From Marchantia polymorpha subsp. ruderalis (Eukaryota > Streptophyta > Marchantiopsida > Marchantiales > Marchantiaceae), in the NCBI GenBank assembly GCA_037833965.1, contig AP031355.1, positions 14,347,501 to 14,411,500 on the forward strand: a stretch of 64,000 nt of DNA. Direction: 5' to 3'. A program made the position numbers and the translations under genes. Positions 30,057 through 41,003 of this stretch are shown here, one piece after another. The notes below the pieces were generated by a model. It saw nothing but the letters and a program-made list of their open reading frames with translations, ran no database searches and had not been told where the DNA came from. Position 1 is the stretch's first letter, and every line of letters starts with the position of its first letter.

Positions 30057-33000
30057 TGTAATAACCCACTAAAGGCTAAAACTGCAATATAGTGGTAGAA
30101 AGGTCGAACCCACAGGGACAGAGGAACACACAGGGTACAAAGTGTCACGTTTTAACAGACTATTGAGGAGTTTGAATTCTCAGGCAACTGTCACTCCCAG
30201 AAATACTGCAACTGTCCACTCGGAGCGCACTCGGAGGTCGCACAGTGCAGCGTAACACACACACACACACACACCTGAAACTACAGAAACACAACCCAGA
30301 GATCCGTTAGGACCTCTACTTCAAGATTTCAGGGGGAAAGTCTCTCTCAAGCACACTCGGCAAAGCTGCGGGCAGTGACTTCCAACTCCGGCTTTTACAA
30401 CGCTTCCACTAGCTTGCTGCTAGTGTAGGAAACCCGGTTTGGACTACCTACTTCGGATCAAAGTCACTCAAACGCGGTGAACAACACTCTCAACTCACAA
30501 AACGCGCAGAGAACACAGGTCCGCACTGAAGGACTCACTGAGAAACATTCCAGTAACACAACAACAGTCTATTGAAGAGTTTGAATTCTCAGGCACTTGT
30601 CATTCCCAGAAATACTACAGGGGTTACCCTCAAGGCACCTGCTGCAGCGTAACCTGAATTTACAACCAAGGCTTACACGAAGTAGCAAAACTTCACTTTG
30701 GCATTCAGGGGAAAAATCCCAAGGAGTACAATCAGAAAGAAACACTCGAAGGTGTAGGGGCGAAACTGTTCAAGTATCTAACTAGTCACTGGCTCTGAGC
30801 ATCGGCAGTCACCCGCAGGTGCAGATCCGAACTACTCAAGTCTCTAACCAATGTACTAGCTCTGAACATTCGGCCGAAGGCCTTTAGCTACAAAATGCGG
30901 AACGCTAAGTTGTAACTCCTCGTGCGTGGTGACAGAACTCAAGGACACAAACACGCAAAGGAAATGGGTTCCTGATCTGCACTTCTGATGGGAAAGAACC
31001 CCAGGCAAAACGCCTGGAACTATTTTATACCTTCTAAGTCCTACCTAGCACTACACTGCACTACGCTACACGCCTGCACGGAACCACGCTACACTACACT
31101 CCGCGGAACCTGTACTACGTCTCCTGCGCGGCCGATTGCCGCGCACTAACTCCCTACCCTGCCAGTCTTCCGCTCGACTGCGCAGTCCCAACCGCTGCAA
31201 CGCCGCGGACACCTCCCCTTCGAGGGCGGACATGGTATCCTGTGCCTTCGACAGAAAGGCTTCGAGCTTCTTTGCTACCTTCCGCCGACTCCTACTGTCG
31301 CCTGACAACAACCCGGCTGCGCGCAATTCAAACTCACGCAGTGTGAGTTTCTCCTGCGCCTTCACTTCCCAGTGGGCGTAGCCCTTGAGACAGTGGGCGA
31401 CTCGCCTCGCCGTCTCCACCTTCGTGCGATCCGCCTCCTTCCTGCGATCCTCTTCAATCATCACTAATTGCGATTCGGCTTCAGCACGTTGCGCTCTCAA
31501 TTCGCCACACTCTGACTGCAACCTGCGGATTAATTCTTCATCCGCCTGCCGTGCGAGCTGACATTGTTCCAACAACCGCGTCTGTCGCACGAGCTCCTCT
31601 GACAAAATCCGATTCTGGGCCTGCTCAGAGTTGAGTGCTTCCTTGACCTTCACCTGCTCCTTGGTGAGCTCGCCCAGTTTCTCATCCTTCATCTTCTCGG
31701 TGTGCTTGTAGAACTTCTGATTAAGCTTGTACTGACCCCACAAGCACGCATGCTTCTCCTTCAAGTCCCTCAACTCCTGGTCCACTCTAGCTAATAGCTT
31801 GCTGGTGTGGACTTTAGTGCGAGTCCGCCTGCGCACTAACTCGATGTAAGATCCCGGCTGGAGTGGGTCGGCGTATTTATCGACCTTGCGATCCAAGTAC
31901 CGCAGCAACGGAATCACCTGCTTAGAGAGCGCCGCCGCCGGCGCTCCAACAATTTCCTCCTCCTCCTCCTCGGTGTCTTCTGCTCCTGACATTTCTTCCG
32001 TGGAGCCTCCGTCGTCATCATCCGAGTGGAGAATTTCAGTCGCCATTGATTGCGTCGGCGACTGCCCCGAGTGGGGCTGCACGTCGTCGACGTGTGCTGC
32101 CTGCGAAGGCACGGCTGCAGCCTCGCTGCTCGTCGCCAAAATGTCTAAGGCGGAAGGCGAATGTACCCGAGCGGCATCCCCGTCGCTCGCTGGTTGATTG
32201 CCTACCGCGTTCTCTCTGCCGCCGTCGTCCGTCGCAGAAGGCGATCGAGCGGAAGGTGGCTGCGCGGGGTTAGATTGCGCATCGCGCATCGAGATTTCAT
32301 CCCGCGGACAGTCACTCCGCTCCTCTGTCTGTTGCTGCTCCCTTGATCGGCCCGTGGGGGCTGTGCCCGGCCCGTGCGCAGGCGCATTTGCCGGCGCCTT
32401 GTCCGCCGCAGGCGTAGCGCCGCGGACATCTATCGCCGAAGGCGACATGGCCGGGGGCCGCACGCCCGATGTTCCTTGGCCTATAGGCCCTACCGCCGAA
32501 GGCGCATCTATCGGCGGACTTCCCGCCGATGGTGCGGCCTCCGCACGCTCTCTGCTCGTATCTCCTCGGCTCGAAGGCCCTGGCGCCGAAGGCGCAAATT
32601 GCGGCGCGCGGTGCGCCGGAGGGTCTGGCCCCGAGGGCCGGTGTCTCGTAGGCGGTTCTTCCGCCGGCTCCTTCCCCTTCCTACGTTGGAACGGGGGTGA
32701 TTCTTGCCTGTGCACAGGCGGCACGTGTGGAGGTGTCATGTGCACAGGCGGACTGCTCCTTCCCACGCGTAAGCGTAGATCCACGTCCACTTGTGTTCGC
32801 CGGTCCGCGGAGGCTCGTCCGTCCGCGGAGGTTCGCCTGTGCGCAAACGGAACATCTGTCCGCATCGCACGTGGTAACTCCGGAGGCCCTTGGCCCGTAG
32901 GCGGCCTCTCTCCCGACGAGGTTGCAGCGTGGCCCGTTGCTCTTGCGGTCGTCCGCGCTTCCTCTCGCCTCTCTGGCGACGCACTTCCTATCTCCGTCGC

Positions 33001-35217
33001 AATCGTCGCCGTGTCTGCACTGTCAGCTGGCAACACCAGTCTGCGTGCCTTCTGCTTCGGCCGGCTGTATGGCTCGCACAGCGGCCGCGGTCGAATGGGA
33101 GCAGAGGGTTCTTGATGCTGCTCCTCTTCGGACTCTTCCCTCCATCGCCGCTTCCGCGGCACTCGCGCTGCAGGGGTGTGTCTCCCTTCGTCCCTCCGTC
33201 TTGATGGGGTAGAAGTCGGTGACTCCTCCGCATCAGTGTCGACCTCGTTCTCCCGCACATACTTTCCGGGATGGTCGATGGACAATGGCGGAAAATGTTC
33301 AAGCTCCGCCGCTGTCAAACAATTCCGCTGTCGATAAAAATTGATGGGGAAAGGAGAAAGATGGTTTAGAGTTCCCCCTTTCTCCTCAAACGCGTGCTGT
33401 CGCATCACCCTGTGCAGGATGCTCGCCCAGTGAATTGGAGTTCCCTCGATGACGCACTCCACAAAAGAGACCTGCCACAATGTGATGTAGCAGGCGCGGT
33501 GCGGCTGCAGTAATTGCATTAGCGCCGCGGACAAAGTCCGGCGAAATCGATCCTTGTAATCACGGGTCCTGTACCCATTCTTGGTAGACCTCCCGGTCTT
33601 GAACAGCTCCACAAATTGCGCCTCTTCTTGCTTGGTCACCTTGATGCTCTCACTGTCGAAAAGGAGATGCCCTGGCATGCCAGCACATCTTCCCAACGCC
33701 TGCGCCCAATCTTGAACTGTCCACCGGTCAACATGCGGACGCAATCCGCGCGAGGGTGGTCCCTGTGGCTCTAGCCACTCGCGCACCATATTCGCGCAGA
33801 TGTAATTCCATCCCCATAGCAAGAAATCGAGCTTTCTTGCTATTAAGCGCTCCTCGAAAGCGCGCAGCCCGTTCTGCGGCAGGCGAAGTGGCACCATCCG
33901 CAATCTGCTCGGTCTCGTCATTGCGTTCCTGGGGTTCGCTCGCCCGCTCATTCTACTTCCGCACTGCCCGCGTTTCTTTCTCTCTCGGCAAACTCTAATC
34001 GCCCTCAATTCCAAATCACGCGCACTCACTTCTCCCTCAATCAACAAGAAATCTCCTGTGCGACGACGTCGAGAATGTTCCGCAGCCAGCAGATGGATGC
34101 GCGCAGCGCGCACAAGAGATTGGAATCGCGAATTCAAGAATGGGACGTTCTCCGCCGCCCGGTCGAAGGTCATGGTCGGCTCTTGGTCGTGAAGAACGTC
34201 TCACTTGATGGCCGCGCCGGCTGTACGCTGGAACGGTCTTCGCTCTCACGCGCGGCTTCACGCTCCGCCGTCGTCGATTAAACTCTCACGCTCGAATTGG
34301 CGGATTTGAACTCCGCGAGCGTGTCACCCTGCGGACATGGGGGCGTAGCGCCCAAGGCGAGTTTTCCGCCTTGCGCGGTACACTTGTTCGTACCGCCCCT
34401 CGGCCAATCCCCCTCTGCCTTGACGCGTGTGTCCGCATGTCGGACAAAAATTCAACTCCTGCCTGTGCGCAGGCAGGAGCCTCGGCGGATTCTCCGCCGG
34501 CGCGGAACTTGAACATCCTCCTGTGCACAGGCGTCCGCCTGTGCGTAGGCGAATTCCGTCCGCGGCGCTGCGCTGGCGCGGAAGGCGTTGACCGTGGTCA
34601 GCCGTCTCCGTCCAGTCTGTCCGTTCCTTGTCTCTCCGTCGGCGCTTCCGCCGCCGCAACTCCGTCCGTCCAAGAGCGCATCCACCCGTGCCGTCCGCAT
34701 GGTCCGTACCGATTGGATTACTCTGGCGGCTCCTCCGACGTACGCGGCGCTGCGCTGGCGCGGAAGGCGCCGTACACTTTCTACCTCACAAGGCGCATTT
34801 CTAGGGCCCAAGGCGGATTTCCCGCCGACGCCGAAGTGCCTGTGCACAGGCGAACGCCTGTGCGTAGGCGGACTTCGCGCCTTCCCTAACCCTACTTCGC
34901 CTGTGCACAGGCGAACGCCTTCGTCCGCGCATAGGGCAAAACTTGATTCCCCCTTCCGCGTAGGCGGAATTCGCGCCGGTGGCGAACTCCTTCCGCCGTA
35001 GACGACCGCCTCCGTTTCTTCCAATAGCGATAACTCCCTAAGTCCTCATCCGTTCCAAGCGTTCTTGGGCTCGTTAGAATCAGCGCGTCGAGCTCTTTCC
35101 AACGGGACCCTAACTTGGTCAAGGCGCCCGAGGGTTGACCTAATTACGGGGGTTTCCCTACAGCCGCGGACGCAACCTCCGAAGGCGGATTTTGCGCCTT
35201 GCGCCGTAGAGATCCTA
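30057..35217 (-). repeat. 5' LTR of element C, lacking its outermost U3 end
   Basis: Matches the 3' LTR almost base for base, except for about the first 200 bp of U3, which are absent. It ends in the LTR terminus GGTTATTACA at 30,057. The right end near 35,217 is replaced by a small rearranged piece. Confidence 0.85.
31066..34173 (-). CDS. U3-encoded LTR protein, 5' LTR of C (1,035 aa)
   Basis: Same protein as in the 3' LTR of C, with about four residue differences (for example PFPINFY against PFLINFY). The frame looks whole. The near identity reflects copying of one LTR from the other at reverse transcription, so this pair says nothing about selection. Confidence 0.78.
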   Translation of the reverse strand: MTFDRAAENVPFLNSRFQSLVRAARIHLLAAEHSRRRRTGDFLLIEGEVSARDLELRAIRVCRERKKRGQCGSRMSGRANPRNAMTRPSRLRMVPLRLPQNGLRAFEERLIARKLDFLLWGWNYICANMVREWLEPQGPPSRGLRPHVDRWTVQDWAQALGRCAGMPGHLLFDSESIKVTKQEEAQFVELFKTGRSTKNGYRTRDYKDRFRRTLSAALMQLLQPHRACYITLWQVSFVECVIEGTPIHWASILHRVMRQHAFEEKGGTLNHLSPFPINFYRQRNCLTAAELEHFPPLSIDHPGKYVRENEVDTDAEESPTSTPSRRRDEGRHTPAARVPRKRRWREESEEEQHQEPSAPIRPRPLCEPYSRPKQKARRLVLPADSADTATIATEIGSASPERREEARTTARATGHAATSSGERPPTGQGPPELPRAMRTDVPFAHRRTSADGRASADRRTQVDVDLRLRVGRSSPPVHMTPPHVPPVHRQESPPFQRRKGKEPAEEPPTRHRPSGPDPPAHRAPQFAPSAPGPSSRGDTSRERAEAAPSAGSPPIDAPSAVGPIGQGTSGVRPPAMSPSAIDVRGATPAADKAPANAPAHGPGTAPTGRSREQQQTEERSDCPRDEISMRDAQSNPAQPPSARSPSATDDGGRENAVGNQPASDGDAARVHSPSALDILATSSEAAAVPSQAAHVDDVQPHSGQSPTQSMATEILHSDDDDGGSTEEMSGAEDTEEEEEEIVGAPAAALSKQVIPLLRYLDRKVDKYADPLQPGSYIELVRRRTRTKVHTSKLLARVDQELRDLKEKHACLWGQYKLNQKFYKHTEKMKDEKLGELTKEQVKVKEALNSEQAQNRILSEELVRQTRLLEQCQLARQADEELIRRLQSECGELRAQRAEAESQLVMIEEDRRKEADRTKVETARRVAHCLKGYAHWEVKAQEKLTLREFELRAAGLLSGDSRSRRKVAKKLEAFLSKAQDTMSALEGEVSAALQRLGLRSRAEDWQGRELVRGNRPRRRRSTGSAECSVAWFRAGV

Positions 35218-35345
35218 GAAGATCCTAAAGAAACACTCGAAGGTGTAGGGGCGAAACTGTTCAAGTATCTAACTAGTCACTGGCTCTGAGCATCGGCAGT
35301 CACCCGCAGGTGCAGATCCGAACTACTCAAGTCTCTACTCAAGAA
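35218..35345 (-). repeat. Rearranged fragment of LTR R-U5
   Basis: About 35,228-35,337 repeats the R-U5 sequence found at about 30,737-30,845 (AAACACTCGAAGGTGTAGGG onward), followed by a short local repeat of ACTACTCAAGTCTCT. It joins the truncated C LTR to element G and looks like the scar of a deletion or repair event. Confidence 0.65.
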
Positions 35346-35653
35346 CTACTCAAGTCTCTCCACTTCGTTGGAGGAGTTAGCTGATTGAGTAGTGGAGGGA
35401 GTGGAGAGAACTGACATGGAGTAGCATCCAGCATCTTCACCTCAGACATCTACGGGAACTATCATCCTGGAGCGACGAAGACCCTTTGGCGGAAGAGACT
35501 CAGTAGGTCAAAATTAATGTGGCAGATGTGCTGAGTGAACATGTTCTTCCCTTGCTCCTTTATTTAGACGAAAAGTTGGAGAAGTATGCCGGACAATCCG
35601 TCGTGGGATCTTACGTGGAGTTAGTGCATAGCAGGACGCGGGCGAAGGTGGCC
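35346..35653 (+). mobile_element. Element G, part 2 (diverged U3 protein segment)
   Basis: From about 35,520 it encodes a segment like the start of the coiled-coil tail (VLSEHVLPLLLYLDEKLEKY; compare LCEQIVPLLRYLDRK in A). It is strongly diverged and broken. Interrupted at 35,654 by solo LTR D. Confidence 0.65.
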
Positions 35654-38600
35654 TGTAATAACCCACTAAAGGCTAAAACTGCAATATAGTGGTAGAAAGG
35701 TCGAACCCACAGGGACAGAGGAACACACAGGGTACAAAGTGTCACGTTTTAACAGACTATTGAGGAGTTTGAATTCTCAGGCAACTGTCACTCCCAGAAA
35801 TACTGCAAGTGTCCACTCGGAGCGCACTCGGAGGTCGCACAGTGCAGCGTAACACACACACACACCTGAAACTACAGAAACACAACCCAGAGATCCGTTA
35901 GGACCTCTACTCAAGATTTCAGGGGGGGAAAGTCTCTCGGGAGTACACTCAGCGAAGCTGCGGGTAGTGACTCCCAACTCCGGCTTTTACAACACTTCCG
36001 CTAGCTTGCTGCTAGCGTAGGAAACCCGGTTTGGACTGCCTACTTCGGATCGAAGTCACTCAGACGCGGTGAACAACACTCTCAACTCACAAAACGCGCA
36101 GAGAACACAGGTCCGCACTGAAGGACTCACTGAGAAACATTCCAGTAACACAATAACAGTCTATTGAAGAGTTTGAATTCTCAGGCACTTGTCATTGCCA
36201 GAAATACTACAGGGGTTACCCTCAAGGCACCTGCTGCAGCGTAACCTGAATTTACAACCAAGGCTTACACGAAGTAGCAAAACTTCACTTTGGCATTCAG
36301 GGGAAAAATCCCAAGGGAGTACAATCAGGAAGGAACACTCGAAGGTGTAGGGGCGAAACTATTCAAGTATCTAACTAGTCACTGGCTCTGAGCATCGGCA
36401 GTCACCCGCAGGTGCAGATCCGAACTACTCAAGTCTCTAACCAATGTACTAGCTCTGAACATTCAGCCGAAGGCCTTCAGCTACAAAATGCGGAACGCTA
36501 AGTTGTAACTCCTCGTGCGTGGTGACAGAACTCAAGGACACAAACACGCAAAGGAAATGGGTTCCTGATCTGCACTTCTGATGGGAAAGAACCCCAGGCA
36601 AAACGCCTGGAACTATTTTATACCTTCTAAGTCCTACCTAACACTACACTGCACTATGCTACACGCCTGCACGGGACCACGCTACACTACACTCCGCGGA
36701 ACCTGTGCTACGTCTCCTGCGCGGCGGACTGCCGCGCACTAACTCCCTACCCTGCCAGTCTTCCGCTCGACTGCGCAGTCCCAATCGCTGCAACGCCGCG
36801 GACACCTCCACTTCGAGGGCGGACATGGTATCCTGCGCCTTCGACAGAAAAGCATCGAGCTTCTTTGCTACCTTCCGCCGACTCCTACTGTCGCCTGACA
36901 ACAACCCAACTGCGCGAAGTTCAAACTCACGCAGTGTGAGTTTCTCCTGCGCCGCCACTTTCCAGTGGGCGTAGCCCTTGAGACAGTGGGCGACACGTCT
37001 TGCCGTCTCCACCTTTGTGCGATCTGCCTCCTTCCTGCGATCTTCTTCAACTATCACTAATTGCGATTCGGCCTCAGCACGTTGCGCTCTCAATTCGCCA
37101 CACTCTGACTGTAGCCTGCGGATTACCTCCTCATCCGCCTGCCGTGCGAGCTGACACTGTTCCAACAACCGCGTCTGTCGCACGAGCTCCTCTGACAAAA
37201 TCCGATTCTGGGCCTGCTCAGAAATTAGTGCTTCTGTGACCTTCACCTGCTCCTTGGTGAGCTCTTCCAGTTTCCCATCCCTCACCTTCTCGGAGTACTT
37301 GTAGAATTTCTGATTAAGTTTATACTGACCCCACAAGCATTCATGCTTCTCCTTCAATTCCCTCAACTCCTGGTCCACTCTAGCTAATAGCTTGCTGGTG
37401 TGGACTTTAGTGCGAGTCCGCCTTCGCACTAACTCGATGTAAGATCCCGGCTGAAGTGGGTCGGCGTATTTATCGACTTTGCGATCCAAGTACCTCAGCA
37501 ACGGAATCACCTGCTCAGAGAGCGCCGCCGCCGGCGCTCCAACAATTTCCTCCTCCTCCTCCTCGGTGTCCTCTGCTCCTGACATTTCTTCGGTGGAGCC
37601 TCCGTCGTCATCATCCGAGTGGAGAATTTCAGTCGCCATTGATTGCGTCGGCGACTGACCCGAGTGGGGCTGCACGTCGTCGACGTGTGCTGCCTGCGAA
37701 GGCACGGCTGTAGCCGCGCTGCTCTTCGCCAAAATGTCTAAGGCGGTAGGCGAATGTGCCCGTGCGGCATCCCCGCCGCTCGCTTGTTGGTCGTCTACCG
37801 TGTCCTCTCTGCCGCCGACGCCCGCCGCCGAAGGCGATCGAGCGGAGGGTGGCTGCGCGGGGTTTGATTGCGCATCGCGCATCGAAATTTCATCCCGCGG
37901 ACAGTCACTCCGCTCCTCCGTCTGTTGCTGCTCCCTTGATCGGTCCGCGGGGGCTGTGCTTGGCCTGTGCGCAGGCGCAAATGCCGGCTCCTTGTCCGCC
38001 GCAGGCGTAGCGCCGCGGACGTCCATCGCCAAAGGCGACATGGCCGGGGGCTGCTCGCCCGATGTCCCTTGGCCCTGAGGCCCTACCGCCGAAGGCGCAT
38101 CTACCGGCGGATTACCCGCCGATAGTGTGCCTTCCGCACACTCCCTGCTCGTATCTCCTCGGCTCGAAGGCCCTGGCGCCGAAGGCGCAAATTGCGGCGC
38201 GTGGTGCGCCGGAGGGTCTGGCCCCGAGGGCCGGTGTCTCGTAGGCGGTTCTTCCGCCGGCTCCTTCCCCTTCCTACGTTGGAACGGGGGTGATTCCTGC
38301 CTGTGCACAGGCGGCACGTGTGGAGGTGACCTGTGCACAGGCGAGCGCCTGTGCAGAGGCGGACTGCTCCTTCCCACGCGTAAGCGTAGATCTACGTCCA
38401 CTTGTGATCGTCTGTCCGCGGAGGCTCGTCCGTCCGCGGAGTCTCGTCTGTGCGCAAACGGAACACCTGTCCGCAACGCACGTGGTAACTCCGGAGGCCC
38501 TTGGCCCGTAGGCGGCCTCACGCCCGTCGAGGCTGCAGCGTGGTCCGTTGCTCCTGCGGTCGTCCGCGCTTCCTCATGCTTCTCTGGCGACGCACTTCCT

Positions 38601-40998
38601 TTCTCCGTCGCAATCGTCGCCGTGTCCGCACTGTTGGCTGGTAACACCAGTCTGCGTGCCTTCTGCTTCGGCCGGCTGTATGACTCGTACAACGGCCGCG
38701 GTCGAATGGGAGCAGAGGGTTCTTGATGCTGCTCCTCTTCGGACTCTTCTCTCCATCGCCGCTTCCGCGGCACTCGTGCTGCAGGAGTGTTTCTCCCTTC
38801 GTCCCTCCGCCTTGATGGGGTAGAAGTCGGTGACTCCTCTGCATCAGTGTCGACCTCATTCTCCCGCACATACTTCCCGGGATGGTCGACGGACAACGGC
38901 GGAAAATGCTCAAGCTCCGCCGCTGTCAAACAATTCCGCTGTCGATAAAAATTGATGAGGAAAGGAGAGAGATGGTTTAGAGTCCCCCCCTTCTCCTCAA
39001 AAGCGTGCTGTCGCATCACCCTGTGCAGGATGCTCGCCCAGTGAATTGGAGTTCCCTCGATGACGCACTCCACAAAAGAGACCTGCCACAATGTGATGTA
39101 GCAGGCGCGGTGTGGCTGCAGTAATTGCATCAGCGCCGCGGACAAAGTCCGGCGAAATCGATCCTTGTAATCACGGGTCCTGTACCCATTCTTGGTAGAC
39201 CTCCCCGTCTTGAACAGCTCCACAAATTGCGCCTCTTCCTGCTTGGTCACCTTGATGCTCTCACTGTCGAAGAGGAGATGCCCTGGCATGCCGGCACATC
39301 TTCCCAATGCCTGCGCCCAATCTTGGACTGTCCACCGATCAACATGCGGACGCAATCCGCGCGAGGGTGGTCCCTGTGGCTCTAGCCACTCGCGCACCAT
39401 ATTCGCACAGATGTAGTTCCATCCCCATAGCAAGAAATCGAGCTTTCTTGCTATTAAGCGCTCCTCGAAAGCGCGCAGCCCGTTCTGTGGTAGGCGAAGT
39501 GGCACCATCCGCAATCTGCCCGGTCTCGTCATTGCGTTCCTGGAGTTCGCTCGCCCGCTCATTCTACTTCCGCACCGCTCGAGCTCCTTTCTCTCTCGGC
39601 AAACTCTAATCGCCCTCAATTCCAAATCCCGCGCACTCACTTCTCCCTCAATCACCAAGAAATCCCCCGTGCGGCGACGTCGAGAATGTTTAGCAGCCAG
39701 CAGATGGACGCGCGCAGCGCGCACAAGAGATTGGAATCGCGAATTCAAGAATGGGACGCTCTCCGCCGCCCGGTCGAAGGTCATGGTCGGCTCTTGCTCG
39801 TGGAGGACGTCTCACTTGATGGCCGCGCCGGCTCTACGCTGGAACGGTCTCCGCTCTCACGCGCGGCTTCACGCTCCGCCGTCGCCGATTAAACTCTCAC
39901 GCTCGAATTGGCGGATTTGAACTCCGCGAGCGTATTACCCCGCGGACATGGGAGCGCAGCGCCGAAGGCGAGTTTTCCGCCTTGCGCGGTACACTTGTTC
40001 GTACCGCCCCTCGGCCAATCCCCTTCTGCCTCGACGCGTGTGTCCGCATGTCGGACAAAAGTTCAACTCCTGCCTGTGCGCAGGCAGACTCCTCGGCGGA
40101 TTCTCCGCCGGCGCGGAACTTCATCCTCCTGTGCACAGGCGACCTCCTGTGCGCAGGCGAATTCCGTCCGCGGCGTCGCGCTGGCGCGGAAGGCGTTGAC
40201 CGTGGTCAGCCGTCTCCGTCCAGACTGTCCGTTCCTTGTCTCTTCGTCGGCGCTTCCGCCGCCGCAACTCCGTCCGTCCAAGAGCGCATCCACCCGTCCC
40301 GTCCGCATGGTCCGTACGGATTTGATTACTCTGGCGGCTCCTTGCTCGTCCGCGGCGCCGCGCTGGCGCGGAAGGCGCCGTACACTTTCTACCTCACAAG
40401 GCGCATTTCTAGGGCCCAAGGCGGATTTTCCGCCGACGCCGAAGCGCCTGTGCACAGGCGAACGCTTGTGCGTAGGCGGACTTCGCGCCTCCCCAAAACC
40501 CTACTTCGCCTGTGCACAGGCGAACTTCCTTCGTCCGCGCATAGGACAAAACTTGATTCCCCCTTCCGCGTAGGCGGAATTCCCGTCGGTGGCGAACTCC
40601 TTCCGCCGAAGGCGAACGTCTACGTATCTTCCAATAGTGATAACTCCCTAAGTCCTCATCCGTTCCAAGCGTTCTTGGACTCGTTGGAATCAGTGCGTCG
40701 AGCTCTTTCCAACGAGACCCTAACTCGGTCAAGGCGCCCGAGGGTTGACCTAATTATGAAGGATTTCCCTACCGCCGCGGACGCAACCTCCGAAGGCGGG
40801 TTTTGCGCCTTGCGTCGCAGGGATCCTAACTGCAGAGCTCGCAGGGAGGGTGGTGCCCATCCTTACTGCTGCACCCCAAATCCTAGATTCTACAAGATCC
40901 CTTGAGGATCCCCGAAGGCTATTTACAATGCTGCCAGGGTACAGTTTTTTCCAAAAATGTTTTAATTTCCTCAAAATTACCAAAAGTGGGGTACCACA
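35654..40998 (-). mobile_element. Solo LTR D (subfamily I) with intact U3 frame
   Basis: 5,345 bp, minus strand, TGTGGTACCCC at 40,998 to GGTTATTACA at 35,654. It has an exact 5-bp duplication TGGCC on both sides (35,649-35,653 and 40,999-41,003). TATA lies at about 36,616-36,622 and the hairpin at 36,594-36,610. It has a short CA repeat and long-form R-U5. It inserted into element G. The U3 frame looks whole. Confidence 0.92.
36659..39784 (-). CDS. U3-encoded LTR protein of solo LTR D (1,041 aa)
   Basis: Same architecture as in C and close in sequence, from an independent insertion. It starts MTFDRAAESV, with the likely conserved start at MTRPGRLRM; the domain from 90 to 310 is nearly unchanged. 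Differences cluster in the low-complexity middle. The tail is coiled coil and the end is RRRRSTGSAECS. Conservation of the N-terminal domain and coiled coil against a drifting middle is what constraint would look like. Confidence 0.78.
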   Translation of the reverse strand: MTFDRAAESVPFLNSRFQSLVRAARVHLLAAKHSRRRRTGDFLVIEGEVSARDLELRAIRVCRERKELERCGSRMSGRANSRNAMTRPGRLRMVPLRLPQNGLRAFEERLIARKLDFLLWGWNYICANMVREWLEPQGPPSRGLRPHVDRWTVQDWAQALGRCAGMPGHLLFDSESIKVTKQEEAQFVELFKTGRSTKNGYRTRDYKDRFRRTLSAALMQLLQPHRACYITLWQVSFVECVIEGTPIHWASILHRVMRQHAFEEKGGTLNHLSPFLINFYRQRNCLTAAELEHFPPLSVDHPGKYVRENEVDTDAEESPTSTPSRRRDEGRNTPAARVPRKRRWREESEEEQHQEPSAPIRPRPLYESYSRPKQKARRLVLPANSADTATIATEKGSASPEKHEEARTTAGATDHAAASTGVRPPTGQGPPELPRALRTGVPFAHRRDSADGRASADRRSQVDVDLRLRVGRSSPPLHRRSPVHRSPPHVPPVHRQESPPFQRRKGKEPAEEPPTRHRPSGPDPPAHHAPQFAPSAPGPSSRGDTSRECAEGTLSAGNPPVDAPSAVGPQGQGTSGEQPPAMSPLAMDVRGATPAADKEPAFAPAHRPSTAPADRSREQQQTEERSDCPRDEISMRDAQSNPAQPPSARSPSAAGVGGREDTVDDQQASGGDAARAHSPTALDILAKSSAATAVPSQAAHVDDVQPHSGQSPTQSMATEILHSDDDDGGSTEEMSGAEDTEEEEEEIVGAPAAALSEQVIPLLRYLDRKVDKYADPLQPGSYIELVRRRTRTKVHTSKLLARVDQELRELKEKHECLWGQYKLNQKFYKYSEKVRDGKLEELTKEQVKVTEALISEQAQNRILSEELVRQTRLLEQCQLARQADEEVIRRLQSECGELRAQRAEAESQLVIVEEDRRKEADRTKVETARRVAHCLKGYAHWKVAAQEKLTLREFELRAVGLLSGDSRSRRKVAKKLDAFLSKAQDTMSALEVEVSAALQRLGLRSRAEDWQGRELVRGSPPRRRRSTGSAECSVAWSRAGV

Positions 40999-41003
40999 TG
41001 GCC

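Larger units (their letters stand above)
21604..35217 (-). mobile_element. Gypsy LTR-retrotransposon C, youngest two-LTR insertion
   Basis: Read on the minus strand: 5' LTR 35,217-30,057, primer site, gag, zinc knuckles, integrase, polypurine tract, 3' LTR 26,964-21,604. Both LTRs carry the long U3 frame. The internal region is incomplete (no RT seen), so it cannot have been autonomous. The left end is an exact LTR terminus inside B, preceded by CCGAC; the far right end of its 5' LTR is missing, so no target duplication can be shown. The two U3 proteins differ at about four of 1,035 residues, and CA-repeat length is the main other difference, so the insertion is recent. Confidence 0.88.
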
